From the NCBI GenBank assembly GCA_035559595.1, contig DATMBF010000026.1:8607-72606 (forward strand): a DNA stretch of 64,000 nucleotides, in the 5' to 3' direction. The notes below the pieces were generated by a model that made no database searches, was not told the origin of the DNA, and was given only the letters and a program-made list of their open reading frames with translations. A program made the translations under genes and the position numbers. Below, one piece after another: positions 1 through 9,374 of the stretch (position 1 is its first letter; the number at the start of each line of letters is the position of its first letter). Source of the stretch: DATMBF01 sp035559595. GTDB lineage: Bacteria > Bacteroidota > Ignavibacteria > UBA10030.

Positions 1-746
1 AAGGGGCTGGAGATTGCCGCATTGGCTGCTTCCACCGCGCGGTTTTCGCCGGTTGCGTAGCCGGTACCCATCAACGCATCGCCCATCTCGCGCATGATCG
101 TTCTGACGTCTGCGAAGTCGACGTTGATCAATCCCGGAACTGTAATGACTTCCGAGATGCCGCGCGTCGCATTGTAGAGAACCTGGTTGCAGAGCTCGAA
201 GGCCTCAAGCAACGGCGTCCGTTTGTCGATGATATCGAGGAGCTTCTGATTCGGGATGACGATGAGCGTATCAACCTGCTTTTTCATCTCCTCGATCCCC
301 ATCTCCGCTTGGGCCATTCGCTTCTTGCCTTCACTGTTGAAAGGTTTTGTCACGATGCCAACCACCAGAGCGCCAATGCTCTTGGAGATGTTTGCGACAA
401 TTGGAGCGCCGCCTGTGCCGGTGCCGCCGCCCATACCCGCAGTGATGAACACCATATCGCATCCCGTCAATGCGCGGGCAATTTCTTCGCGATCCTCCTC
501 GACCGCACGATGGCCGATGGAGGGATCCGCTCCCGCACCGAGTCCGCGCGTGAGGTTCTTTCCAATCTGAATCTTATGCGTCGATTTGTTCTTTTCCAAC
601 GCCTGAAGATCGGTATTGATGGCAATGAAATCGACGCCAATCAATCCTTTGTCGATCATGCTGTTGACGGCGTTGCCACCGCCACCACCAACGCCAACAA
701 CACGGATTTTCGCTCCACGGTTGGTATAGGTATCGAGTTCGATCAC
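1..746 (-). CDS. ftsZ: Cell division protein FtsZ (C-terminal part beyond window)
   Basis: Tubulin-like GTPase that polymerises into the Z ring at midcell. The first 248 codons are visible; the rest runs off the left edge. The N terminus has the glycine-rich nucleotide-binding start (VGVGGGGGNAVN, residues about 17-28), and the tubulin signature GGGTGTG lies at residues 106-112. I place the start at a GTG at 746 because AGGGAGG sits at the right distance upstream. The upstream ATG at about 800 is in another frame and stops at this GTG. It is the last visible gene of the dcw cluster, 63 bases after ftsA, and its ribosome-binding stretch GAGGAACTACC is identical to that of ftsA. Confidence 0.96.
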   Translation of the reverse strand, partial: MIELDTYTNRGAKIRVVGVGGGGGNAVNSMIDKGLIGVDFIAINTDLQALEKNKSTHKIQIGKNLTRGLGAGADPSIGHRAVEEDREEIARALTGCDMVFITAGMGGGTGTGGAPIVANISKSIGALVVGIVTKPFNSEGKKRMAQAEMGIEEMKKQVDTLIVIPNQKLLDIIDKRTPLLEAFELCNQVLYNATRGISEVITVPGLINVDFADVRTIMREMGDALMGTGYATGENRAVEAANAAISSP

Positions 747-809
747 GGTAGTTCCTCCCTGATTAGTGGGTTGTTCGTTGATGTACACTTTTCGTTCATC
801 GTTCTCCTC

Positions 810-2060
810 CTACAGTTCATCAAACCAGGTCTTCATTCTATTGAAAATGTTCTTCAAGGATCCTTTCCCTTTGCCGTTCGACATTGCAGATGTAATAGTA
901 GAGCGATCGCGATGCTTGAGCTCATGGATCACAAGTCCGACTCCGGTTGCGTAGATGGGATTTTCGATTTCCCGCACAAGTCCGGCACCGAACCCTGTCG
1001 GAATTCCGATCTTCACTGGCATCCCGAGAACGTCGCGGGCAAGCTCGGCGGTTCCTTTAATGAGCGACCCGCCACCCGTCAACACCACACCGGCGGAAAG
1101 ATGTTTGGAATACCCCGAGCGTTTGATCTCCATGGATGCGATCTCGAGGATCTCCTCCATCCGAGGCTGGATGACCTGGCAGAGCATCTGTTTGTCGATT
1201 TCGATAGGCGGTCTGCCGCCAATACCCGGCAAAACAATTGGTGCATTGTCGCTGATGGCGGGACCAAAAGCGAAGCCGTGCTCCTGTTTGAGTCGCTCCG
1301 CCTGTTCGGTGAGAATCCCAAGACCTTTTCTGATATCATCCGTTACCTTCTTGCCGGCAATTCCGATAACTGCGGTATGGCGAATTGTTCGCTCTTCGAA
1401 GACAGCCAGATCCGTTGTCCCGCCCCCAATGTCGAGAAGAGCGACGCCCACCTCTTTCTCTTCATCATCAAGGACTGCGTAGCTTGAGGCAAGCGGCTCA
1501 AGCACCATGTCGTTTACTTGTAAACCGGCACGTTGCACACATTTGTAGATGTTCTGGGCGGCTGTGACGAGGCCTGTTATGATGTGCACGACCGCCTCCA
1601 TCCGAACGCCGGACATGCCGACAGGATCGTAAATTCCATCCTGTCCGTCGACAATGAACTGTTGAGGGATGACGTGAATAATCTTTCGATCGGACGGAAG
1701 GGCAACTCGCTTTGTATCATCGATAAGCCGCTCAACATCCTCTTGCGTGATTTCATTATCCGGTCTGCTGATGGCGATGACGCCGCGGCTCTGGAAACTC
1801 TGGATGTGGTCTCCCGCGATGCCGACCGTGACGCTCGAGATCTTCACACCGGACTGTGCTTCCGCATCTTGCACTGCGACCTGAATGGATCGTACGGTTT
1901 TCTCAATGTTGGTAACAACGCCGCGTGTAAGCCCGTCCGATGCACTTTTCCCGATACCAAGGATGCGAAGTTTGCCGGGATGCGTCTCGTCCGGCGAGGC
2001 AACGATGGCGCAAACTTTCGTTGTCCCGATGTCTAAACCGACTGCAATATCATTTGTCAT
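810..2060 (-). CDS. ftsA: Cell division protein FtsA
   Basis: Actin-like ATPase that tethers FtsZ filaments to the inner membrane and recruits later division proteins. At 416 residues it has the usual family length. The phosphate-binding start GLDIGTTKVCAIV is at residues 8-20, a second phosphate loop (LLDIGGGTTDLAVF) lies near residue 208, and the adenosine motif GVVLTGGGSLI lies near residue 323. The last 15-17 residues (NIFNRMKTWFDEL) form the amphipathic membrane-targeting helix typical of FtsA. The ATG at 2060 is preceded by GAGGAACTACC. It lies between ftsQ and ftsZ, the classical order. Confidence 0.97.
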   Translation of the reverse strand: MTNDIAVGLDIGTTKVCAIVASPDETHPGKLRILGIGKSASDGLTRGVVTNIEKTVRSIQVAVQDAEAQSGVKISSVTVGIAGDHIQSFQSRGVIAISRPDNEITQEDVERLIDDTKRVALPSDRKIIHVIPQQFIVDGQDGIYDPVGMSGVRMEAVVHIITGLVTAAQNIYKCVQRAGLQVNDMVLEPLASSYAVLDDEEKEVGVALLDIGGGTTDLAVFEERTIRHTAVIGIAGKKVTDDIRKGLGILTEQAERLKQEHGFAFGPAISDNAPIVLPGIGGRPPIEIDKQMLCQVIQPRMEEILEIASMEIKRSGYSKHLSAGVVLTGGGSLIKGTAELARDVLGMPVKIGIPTGFGAGLVREIENPIYATGVGLVIHELKHRDRSTITSAMSNGKGKGSLKNIFNRMKTWFDEL

Positions 2061-2078
2061 GGTAGTTCCTCTGGTTCC

Positions 2079-2840
2079 TTATGAAGATTTCGATTGACCT
2101 CGTTCCGGCATCCAGCGTACAACAACCTGCTCCTCAAATCGAACATCGATGTACTGCAAGCGTTGCGGCCCTCGCTCTCGAACAACGGCGTTCCAAAATG
2201 CATCGAGCCGGGCAAGTTTGCTGACAACATTGCCACGACCGAAGAGAACGGGAATACCTTCTTCCGCAGAATATAGGATCAACTCTCCGCCCGGTCGGAT
2301 CGATACTTCAGAGATCAAGTGATAAAGCTGTTTGTTAACAAGTTTTGCAGCGCTGAGAACATTCAACGCTTCCTGGACGCTCGGATGGCGAAGTTGAATG
2401 CCGGTTCCAACCTTTACCGATGCCGGTACACCCGTAATGATCGGCAGATCGAAAACTTCCCGGGAGACGGAGTGGGGCAAGACAAAGCCGTCTTCGTCAA
2501 GGTAGAGAATCTCCCCACGGTTGATCATTGCAATCGGCGAGCGTTCGACGACACTGATTTTGAGCGTTACCGGGAGATCCCGAGCCACGACAACATCTTT
2601 AATGAAATGATGACTGAGAACATCCTTCTGGATCACCATCAAGTCGATTTCATACATCCTCATTCCCTTCGTCACGTGTGCAAGCTGAAGAATTTCATTG
2701 ATGTCAACGATTCGGTTTCCTTCGACGATGACCCGCTTGACCTTCAAGCTCGACTTCCACATATTTGCTGCGGCGACCAGAGCAATCAAAACGCCAAGGA
2801 GTGTAAGAAGCCAGAGTTTCTTTGATCGATACTCGCTCAT
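2079..2840 (-). CDS. ftsQ: Cell division protein FtsQ/DivIB
   Basis: Bitopic division protein that bridges early cytoplasmic and late periplasmic division components. The 253 residues comprise a short cytoplasmic start, one membrane segment (about 9-26), a POTRA domain (KVKRVIVEGNRIVDINEIL, from about 33) and a beta domain. Sequence similarity is weak, as usual for FtsQ, so the call rests mainly on architecture and position between murB and ftsA. Its ATG overlaps the murB stop codon as ATGA, which suggests translational coupling. Confidence 0.9.
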   Translation of the reverse strand: MSEYRSKKLWLLTLLGVLIALVAAANMWKSSLKVKRVIVEGNRIVDINEILQLAHVTKGMRMYEIDLMVIQKDVLSHHFIKDVVVARDLPVTLKISVVERSPIAMINRGEILYLDEDGFVLPHSVSREVFDLPIITGVPASVKVGTGIQLRHPSVQEALNVLSAAKLVNKQLYHLISEVSIRPGGELILYSAEEGIPVLFGRGNVVSKLARLDAFWNAVVRERGPQRLQYIDVRFEEQVVVRWMPERGQSKSS

Positions 2841-3754
2841 GCGACGTTCTCTTTTACTTCGGTCGGGAATCCGACAAGCTTCACTTCCAATTCCATGAGA
2901 ATGCCGGTGTACTGGTAGACGCTTCGTCGGGCAAGGTCGAGAAGTCTCGCAATATCATCGGCTTTTGCCCCGCCCAGGTTCACGATGAAGTTTGCATGTC
3001 GTTCGGAAATCTGTGCTCCACCGATCCGCTTTCCTTTCAATCCTACTTGCTCGATCAATTTTGCCGCATACGTGCCCGGAGGATTCTTGAACATGCTTCC
3101 GGAATTCGGCAGCTCGAGAGGTTGCGTCTCATTTCGCTTCATGATGAGTTCACGCCGCCGCTGCTGAAGTTCTTCCTTGTTTCCCTTAGGAAGGCGAAAG
3201 CTTGCGCTGATCACAACATCGTTTTCAAAGCCGGAACGGCGATAGGAGAAATCACCCGCCTCTTTGGGGATTTTCTGAATCCTTCCATCACGGAGAGCTT
3301 CGACCTCGACAAGGTAGTCTGCCGTTTCGCCGCCGTACGCTCCGGCATTCATTACCACAGCACCACCGATTGTTCCGGGAATGCCCGGCAGCATTTCGAC
3401 ACCCGCAAGACTGTGCTGAATGCAGAAATCGACGAACTTCGAGAGTCGGACACCTGCCTCGGCAACGATGAGGTCACCTTCTATCCGAAGTGCGTTGAAT
3501 CCGCGTTCGAGATTGAGAACTGCCCCGCGAATGCCCTCGTCGCTCACGAGAAGGTTGCTCCCCCGGCCGATGATGAAATAGGGATACTCATGCCGTTTCA
3601 GGTAATCGACCAAGCGGAAGAGATCTTCCCGGTCGACCGGCTCCATATAGTAATCGGCCGGACCGCCCACCTTCATCCAAGTATAGCTTGAAAGCGGCTC
3701 GTTGACGCGGATGGTGCCTCGGAAGAACTCTTTGATTTCGCTTAGAGATATCAT
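2837..3754 (-). CDS. murB: UDP-N-acetylenolpyruvoylglucosamine reductase MurB
   Basis: FAD enzyme that uses NADPH to reduce UDP-GlcNAc-enolpyruvate to UDP-MurNAc in the cytoplasm. I start it at the ATG at 3754, which overlaps the murC stop as ATGA and gives 305 residues. The open frame extends 16 codons further into murC, but that part is not MurB-like. The substrate/FAD region reads SSYTWMKVGGPADYY near the N terminus, then GRGSNLLVSDEG and GIPGTIGGAVVMNAGAYGGE. The motif SGSMFKNPPG carries the catalytic serine of type II MurB. It follows murC directly and overlaps ftsQ by 4 bases. Confidence 0.96.
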   Translation of the reverse strand: MISLSEIKEFFRGTIRVNEPLSSYTWMKVGGPADYYMEPVDREDLFRLVDYLKRHEYPYFIIGRGSNLLVSDEGIRGAVLNLERGFNALRIEGDLIVAEAGVRLSKFVDFCIQHSLAGVEMLPGIPGTIGGAVVMNAGAYGGETADYLVEVEALRDGRIQKIPKEAGDFSYRRSGFENDVVISASFRLPKGNKEELQQRRRELIMKRNETQPLELPNSGSMFKNPPGTYAAKLIEQVGLKGKRIGGAQISERHANFIVNLGGAKADDIARLLDLARRSVYQYTGILMELEVKLVGFPTEVKENVA

Positions 3755-5139
3755 CGTTCGTTCGTCTTGAACTGCGTCAGGAATTCCTCTCCGTACTTCC
3801 AAATATCGCCGGCTCCCATCGTAATGACGATGTCCCCGCTCTTGACAATCTTTTTCAAAAAGGCCGGTACGTGCTTCTTGTCCGGCACGTAGTGTACCTC
3901 TTTATGGCCAAACCGTTTCGCTGCGTTTACGATGAGCTCACCGGTGACACCTTGAATCGGTTCCTCGCGTGCGGGATAGACATCCGTTACTACAAGCACG
4001 TCTGAGAGCAAGAACGATTTTCCAAATTCGTCATAGAAATCACGCGTTCTCGTATAGAGATGTGGTTGAAACACACAGACGACGCGCTTTCGCCACCCGG
4101 CTTTTGCCCCCGCAAGCGTTGCACGGCATTCGGTAGGATGGTGCGCGTAGTCGTCGTAGAGCACGATGCCGTCCACCTCACCTTTCTTTTCCCATCGCCG
4201 ATAAACGCCGGTGAATTTCTCTATGCCACGTTTGATGCGTTCAAAGGGTACGCCAAGCTCGAGACCAACAGCGATTGCTGCAAGCGCATTCTGGATGTTA
4301 TGCCTGCCAGGAACCTGCAACGTCACAGCACCAAGATCCTTGTCGCCGCGAATGACCATGAATGTCGAAGTATTGTCTTTGTGGTGAATATCGACAGCCT
4401 GCACATCTGCCTGTGGATTCAAACCGTAGGTGATGATTTTCTTTTTGCTGAGCAGCGGCATGATGTCCAGGAGCGCCGGCTCGTCCAGACACAAGACCAC
4501 AAATCCATAGAATGGAACTTTGTTGGCGAATTGGATGAATGCGCCTTTGATGTCCTCCAAATCCCGGTAACAGTCAAGATGATCTGTTTCAAGTGTTGTG
4601 AGAACGGCAATTGTCGGGGTTATTGACAGGAACGAGCGGTCGAACTCGTCTGCTTCAACCACAATGAAATCGCCGTGGCCGAGCCGGGCGTTTGTTCCGC
4701 CGAGCCCGCTGAGTTTTCCGCCGACGATGACGGTCGGATCGAGGCCTCCTTCCATCAACACAAGACTCACCATTGATGTCGTGGTTGTTTTCCCATGCGT
4801 GCCGGCGATACCGATTCCATACTTCAGCCGCATCACCTCTGCAAGCATTTCGGCGCGGCGGATTATGGGAATCTTTCTTCGTGTGGCTTCGATAACCTCG
4901 GGATTTTCCATCGAAACCGCCGATGAATACACAAGAGCATCCACGTCTGGCGCAACGTTCTCCGATTTGTGCCCTTCGAAGATCGTGGCACCGAGCCTCT
5001 GGAGACGGTCGGTCACCTCGCTGAGTGTGCGGTCGGAGCCGCTGACCTTGAATCCCTGGTCGAGCAGAATCTCAGCGATGCCACTCATGCCGATACCACC
5101 AATCCCGACGAAGTGAATCTTTTTGATCGATGAAAACAT
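3751..5139 (-). CDS. murC: UDP-N-acetylmuramate--L-alanine ligase MurC
   Basis: ATP-dependent Mur ligase that adds L-alanine to UDP-MurNAc, the first amino acid of the peptide stem. At 462 residues it has the normal length. The N-terminal Rossmann-like start FVGIGGIGMSGIAEIL is at about 10-25, the ATP P-loop GTHGKT at 113-118, and the central-domain motif VVEADEFDRSFL near 160-171. The C-terminal domain contains DDYAHHPTE, typical of MurC. The ATG at 5139 follows a GAAGAG-like stretch. It lies between a small PH-like membrane protein and murB. Confidence 0.97.
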   Translation of the reverse strand: MFSSIKKIHFVGIGGIGMSGIAEILLDQGFKVSGSDRTLSEVTDRLQRLGATIFEGHKSENVAPDVDALVYSSAVSMENPEVIEATRRKIPIIRRAEMLAEVMRLKYGIGIAGTHGKTTTTSMVSLVLMEGGLDPTVIVGGKLSGLGGTNARLGHGDFIVVEADEFDRSFLSITPTIAVLTTLETDHLDCYRDLEDIKGAFIQFANKVPFYGFVVLCLDEPALLDIMPLLSKKKIITYGLNPQADVQAVDIHHKDNTSTFMVIRGDKDLGAVTLQVPGRHNIQNALAAIAVGLELGVPFERIKRGIEKFTGVYRRWEKKGEVDGIVLYDDYAHHPTECRATLAGAKAGWRKRVVCVFQPHLYTRTRDFYDEFGKSFLLSDVLVVTDVYPAREEPIQGVTGELIVNAAKRFGHKEVHYVPDKKHVPAFLKKIVKSGDIVITMGAGDIWKYGEEFLTQFKTNER

Positions 5140-5190
5140 AGTCTCTTCCGTACACCTCTCTTGCGAGAAAACGTTGATTTCTCTTTGGCG

Positions 5191-5688
5191 TTAGCGTGCT
5201 TTTCGTCGTCTCATGCCGAAGTACCGCTTCTTAGGGGCCGGAACTCTCGAAGTGATCGCCTCCATCTCTCCAACAAGCTCATGATCTCGTTCGTACCGAC
5301 CGACCCGAATACGGAACAATCGTCGTCGGTTTTTTGTCTTGAACACCACTACCTGATAGCGTCCGGCTGTCTGGACGAGTCGTTCACGACCGATGTGCAT
5401 CCACTCAATATCATTGAGTGGAATTTCCCTCGTCCTGTTTCGACTGGAAAAAATAATAGCAGTATCGGTAACGATGAGTTTCCGGTCGCGCCATCGGTTG
5501 AGGAGAAGACCGATCACCGAAACAATAAAGAACAAGCCGATGATGTAAAGAATCGGATCCCGGTAAATCACCGAGAATTGACCCTCGATGAAACTCCCGC
5601 GAACGACAGCATACACCACAAGCGTCGCAAGGTAAATCAACGCCTGTTGATAATAGAAGTCGAGCTTGTATTTGAATGTTTTCTGCAT
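5191..5688 (-). CDS. Membrane protein with bacterial PH-like domain, inside the dcw cluster
   Basis: Unrecognised 165-residue protein. Residues about 17-36 and 47-63 form two hydrophobic membrane segments. They are followed by a soluble part that looks like a bacterial PH (bPH) fold: DRKLIVTDTAIIF, then IPLNDIEWMHIGRE, then a strand-rich region. The tail is very basic (KKRYFGMRRRKAR). This short-helical-hairpin plus bPH plan is common in FCB membrane proteins of unknown role. Its position between murG and murC (12 bases before murG's stop, 51 after murC's start side) is not part of the classical dcw order and implies co-expression with wall synthesis. Function is not known; the PH-like assignment is by pattern only. 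Confidence 0.75.
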   Translation of the reverse strand: MQKTFKYKLDFYYQQALIYLATLVVYAVVRGSFIEGQFSVIYRDPILYIIGLFFIVSVIGLLLNRWRDRKLIVTDTAIIFSSRNRTREIPLNDIEWMHIGRERLVQTAGRYQVVVFKTKNRRRLFRIRVGRYERDHELVGEMEAITSRVPAPKKRYFGMRRRKAR

Positions 5689-5700
5689 AAACCGCCGGTA

Positions 5701-6798
5701 TTAACGCTGAAGCTCCCGGATTTTCGATACGATACGTTCGCTTGCGTCAGATCTGCCAAGCTTCATGCTCGCTTCGCTCATTTCTTTTCTTTTTCTCCCG
5801 TCGTTCAACAGCGTTGTAATATTCTGCTTCAACGATTGCCTCACCTCATTGTCCGTTATCAGGATCGCCGCTCCTGCTTCTGCCAGGGTTCTTGCATTGA
5901 CCGTCTGATGATCCGCCGCGGCATGCGGATACGGAACAAGAATAGCCGGCTTCCCCAATGCCGTAATCTCTGCAATGGTTGTGGCGCCGGCGCGGCAAAC
6001 AACGATATCGGCTGCGGCATAGGCAAGCTCCATCCGGTCGATGAACGCGCCAATCCAGATCAGCGTTGAATCTTTGAACTTTTGCCTCAGCCGTTCATAA
6101 TCCGGAGCGCCTGACTGCCAGATGAGTTGAATCCGCGCCCTCTCCAGTTCATGAGCAATTTCCATCAGAGCATTGTTGATCGATGACGCGCCGAGACTTC
6201 CGCCTACGATGAGGACAGTTGGCTTCGACGGATCCAGGTTGAAGAACCGGAATGCCTCCTCGCGCGAGGCGCCGAACAGCGACCGACGCACCGGCGTTCC
6301 GATTGTCTGAATGTCTCTGGCTTTCAGAATCCATTTCCGCGTTGCATCGAATGCGATGAACACTGTTTGTGCTCGACCGGCTAACAGCCGTGTGGTGACT
6401 CCGGGATAGCTGTTCGACTCATGCAGCACCAATGGGATGCCGAGAAGACTTGCAATGAATCCTATCGGCCCACAAACATACCCCCCTGTGCCGACCACGA
6501 CTGATGGTTTCAAACTTCGAATGAGAAAGAATGATTGAACGAGCGAAACAACAACTTTCAACGGAAACAGAACGTTCGAAAACCGAACAGACCTGTGAAA
6601 CCCGCTGATCCAGATTGCTTTGAACTCGTACCCATGTTGAGGAACGACACGAGCCTCGATCTTTTCTTTCGTTCCGACAAAGACAATTCGGGCATTGACG
6701 AGCTGTTTTCTAAGTTCTTCCGCAATCGCGAGCGCCGGAAAGAGATGGCCGCCTGTTCCTCCACTGGCAAATACGAATGTTGGAATTGATGTCTGCAC
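5701..6798 (-). CDS. murG: Lipid II synthase MurG
   Basis: Glycosyltransferase that transfers GlcNAc from UDP-GlcNAc to lipid I on the inner face of the inner membrane, making lipid II. The 365 residues are normal for the GT28 family. The N-terminal loop ASGGTGGHLFPALAIAEEL is at residues 11-29, a second glycine-rich motif GTGGYVCGPIG near 104, and the donor-binding motif GGSLGA in the C-terminal half. A later CRAGATTIAEITALGKPAILVPY block binds the UDP-sugar. The start is a GTG at 6798, with GAGGAG immediately upstream and unusually close. Confidence 0.97.
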   Translation of the reverse strand: MQTSIPTFVFASGGTGGHLFPALAIAEELRKQLVNARIVFVGTKEKIEARVVPQHGYEFKAIWISGFHRSVRFSNVLFPLKVVVSLVQSFFLIRSLKPSVVVGTGGYVCGPIGFIASLLGIPLVLHESNSYPGVTTRLLAGRAQTVFIAFDATRKWILKARDIQTIGTPVRRSLFGASREEAFRFFNLDPSKPTVLIVGGSLGASSINNALMEIAHELERARIQLIWQSGAPDYERLRQKFKDSTLIWIGAFIDRMELAYAAADIVVCRAGATTIAEITALGKPAILVPYPHAAADHQTVNARTLAEAGAAILITDNEVRQSLKQNITTLLNDGRKRKEMSEASMKLGRSDASERIVSKIRELQR

Positions 6799-6816
6799 AC
6801 TCCTCGTTTTCCTCTG

Positions 6817-7980
6817 CTATCGCCGCACCGAACCGGCTTCAAGGGGTTGAAGCGGTACAACGCCATCAGGTAATTTCGTTGCTCGTGGGTGCAAGTCGGT
6901 ATGCGCCGAGACGTTCAAAAGCACTCCCACGGCAAACGACGAGAACACCAGAGACGAACCTCCATAGCTGACAAACGGCATCGGTAATCCCGTCGTTGGG
7001 AGAAGTCCAAGTGTTACCCCGGCATTTACCAGCGCGTACAGTGTGATCGTGCTTGTGATGCTGATAGCGAGAAGTCGTCCGAAATAATCTTGCGCATGCT
7101 TTGCAATTTTGAATCCTCGCAGCATGATAAGCAGAAAGAGGGCCATGAATGCCAGAGTGCCAATGAGGCCATACTCCTCACCCACTATCGAGAAAACGAA
7201 ATCGCCGTACGATTCGGGCAGGAAGAAGTCCCGCTGTTTGCTTTCGCCCGGACCCACGCCGAAGAGTCCGCCGCTGCCAAAACCAATGATTCCCTGTAAA
7301 AGCTGATAATTCACGTTGCCGTCTGAAGTTCCTGCAAGAAACGATTTGATTCGCTCAAGTCGATACGGCGCACTAACCATGAAAAGCAGAAGCAATGGAC
7401 TGATAAGGAGAATCGATCCCAGCCAATGCGTGAATCTCGCCCTGCTGATGAAGAGCATCACAAAACTGAGCAAAATAATCATCGCTCCCGCACTGAAGTT
7501 CGGCTGAGCCAACACCAGAGCGGAAACTCCACCAATCCAAATCACCATCGGCAAAAAACCTCTCTTGAAGTCTTTGATCATTTCACCTTTAGCTGCGATG
7601 AGGGTGCAGAGGTGAAAGAGAAGGGCGAATTTGGCGAACTCCGATGGTTGAAAGCTGAATCCGCCAAACCGGAGCCATCGTGCTGCTCCTTTGATCTCTC
7701 CACCGCTCACAAGAGTCACGAGGAGAAGCAGAACGGCAAGAAGAACGGCGGGTTTTGTCAGTTTTCGATACTTTCGATAATTGATCGTGATTCCGGCAAA
7801 GAGGGCAAACAGAGCGACGAGGATTTTCAAAGCGTGAGAGTTGAGAAGCCGACTGCTCTCACCGAACTTCTCTAAGGCCCACGTTGCCGAGGCACTGTAG
7901 ACGACACCGAGACTGAGGACCATCAGCGTCAGAACGGCGATCAAGGTTGCAAAGTCAATATGGTTGCGTTGTGCATTCAT
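6817..7980 (-). CDS. ftsW: SEDS glycosyltransferase FtsW
   Basis: Polytopic SEDS-family peptidoglycan polymerase of the divisome, working with FtsI. The 387 residues hold about ten hydrophobic segments. Family signatures are the N-terminal GVVYSASATWA, the mid-protein FQPSEFAKFALLFHLC, FSIVGEEYGLIG, and the C-terminal GLLPTTGLPMPFVSYGGSSL. The ATG at 7980 overlaps the murD stop as ATGA. The dcw location between murD and murG supports FtsW rather than the RodA paralogue. Confidence 0.95.
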   Translation of the reverse strand: MNAQRNHIDFATLIAVLTLMVLSLGVVYSASATWALEKFGESSRLLNSHALKILVALFALFAGITINYRKYRKLTKPAVLLAVLLLLVTLVSGGEIKGAARWLRFGGFSFQPSEFAKFALLFHLCTLIAAKGEMIKDFKRGFLPMVIWIGGVSALVLAQPNFSAGAMIILLSFVMLFISRARFTHWLGSILLISPLLLLFMVSAPYRLERIKSFLAGTSDGNVNYQLLQGIIGFGSGGLFGVGPGESKQRDFFLPESYGDFVFSIVGEEYGLIGTLAFMALFLLIMLRGFKIAKHAQDYFGRLLAISITSTITLYALVNAGVTLGLLPTTGLPMPFVSYGGSSLVFSSFAVGVLLNVSAHTDLHPRATKLPDGVVPLQPLEAGSVRR

Positions 7981-9332
7981 AATTGACGAACGAGTTCTTT
8001 GAAGACCATGCCGCGATGTTCGTAGTTTTGGAACCAGTCGAAGGAAGCACAGGCTGGAGAGAGGAGCACAACGTCTCCTGCCTTTGCCAGTGACTGTGCA
8101 AGCCGGACGGCCTCATCCATTGAAGAGGCTTTTGTAGTTTCTTTGCGAGACCCGAACGCTGCCACGACCTTGTCGGCAGACTCGCCAATCGCCACAATCG
8201 CTCGCACTCGCCTTTCTACAAGATCATGGAGTTTCGAATAGTCGTTGCCTTTATCACGTCCTCCGAGCAAGAGAACAATCGGTTCGTCGAAAGCCTGCAA
8301 GGCATACCAGACGGAGTCGACATTTGTGGCCTTCGAGTCGTTGACGTATCGGACGCCGTTTACGACTCGCACGAACTCCAACCGGTGCTCAACCCCCTTG
8401 AAGTTTCTCAGGGTTGCGCGGATCGAAGCAGGGCTCACACCGCACAATTGCCCGACCAGTGTCGCGGCCATCGCATTCGACAGGTTGTGCATTCCGGGAA
8501 TCGATATTTCGTTCGTATGAATAATCTCCGTTCGCTTTCCGTTGAGTACGGTTATCATTTTCCCCCGATCTGTAAAAGCACCCTCATTCAATTCTCTTTG
8601 AATGCTGAATCCAATCTTCCGGCACTTTGCTGCTCCGACACTTCTGGCGGTCCATTGATCATCGGTGCTGGAGATCAGAATGTCATCGGACCGCTGGTTC
8701 ATGAAAATGCGTGACTTCGACGCTGCATACCGCTCCATCGAATTCCCGTAGCGATCCATGTGATCGGGCGTAATATTCAAAATGACCGAAATCCAAGGCC
8801 GAAACGTCTCGCAATGATCGAGCTGGAAACTACTCACCTCCAAAACAGCAAGAGCTGCTTGATCCAGTTCCAGAACGACTGCGGAGAATGCCGTCCCAAT
8901 GTTACCCGCAACAACATGTTTCTTTTTTGCATCGCCGAGAATCCTCCCGACCAACGTTGTTGTGGTTGTCTTTCCATTGCTGCCGGTAATTGCGATGATG
9001 GGACAGGGGCAAAACCGGCTTGCGACTTCAAGCTCGCTCAGGACTCGAACGCCCCGTTTCTGGGCCTCAACAACAACCGGAGCGCTGCTGGGTACGCCGG
9101 GACTGATGACCATCAACGAGCAATCATAGACGCGCTCGGTATGCGCTCCAAGCTCGAACTCGATTCCTGCTGCGCTGAGTTGTGAAACAAACGGCTGAAG
9201 TTTTTCGCCTTTTCCCGAATCGCTGACGAAAACTCGCGCGCCCTGGCGCTGAAGCAGTTTTGCAGCAGCAACACCGCTTCGTGCTGCACCGATAACGGTG
9301 ACGTTAGCATTTTGGAAATCACGAACATTCAC
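7977..9332 (-). CDS. murD: UDP-N-acetylmuramoyl-L-alanine--D-glutamate ligase MurD
   Basis: Mur ligase that adds D-glutamate to UDP-MurNAc-L-Ala. At 451 residues it has the usual length. It has an N-terminal nucleotide-like domain (VIGAARSGVAAAKLL), the P-loop GSNGKT at 117-122, the central motif HMDRYGNSMERYAASK and the C-terminal VNDSKATN followed by LLLGGRDKGNDY. The start is a GTG at 9332 with no obvious Shine-Dalgarno; no better start is in frame before the conserved domain. The stop overlaps the ftsW start. Confidence 0.96.
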   Translation of the reverse strand: MNVRDFQNANVTVIGAARSGVAAAKLLQRQGARVFVSDSGKGEKLQPFVSQLSAAGIEFELGAHTERVYDCSLMVISPGVPSSAPVVVEAQKRGVRVLSELEVASRFCPCPIIAITGSNGKTTTTTLVGRILGDAKKKHVVAGNIGTAFSAVVLELDQAALAVLEVSSFQLDHCETFRPWISVILNITPDHMDRYGNSMERYAASKSRIFMNQRSDDILISSTDDQWTARSVGAAKCRKIGFSIQRELNEGAFTDRGKMITVLNGKRTEIIHTNEISIPGMHNLSNAMAATLVGQLCGVSPASIRATLRNFKGVEHRLEFVRVVNGVRYVNDSKATNVDSVWYALQAFDEPIVLLLGGRDKGNDYSKLHDLVERRVRAIVAIGESADKVVAAFGSRKETTKASSMDEAVRLAQSLAKAGDVVLLSPACASFDWFQNYEHRGMVFKELVRQL

Positions 9333-9374
9333 AATCGTAGAGTCCGATTCCCAATCGGACGATTCGACTTCAGC

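Noticed and set aside
309..1487. A 392-codon open frame on the plus strand
   Set aside because: It lies antisense to ftsZ and ftsA, has no signal, domain or ribosome-binding site, and mirrors the conserved genes' codon pattern.
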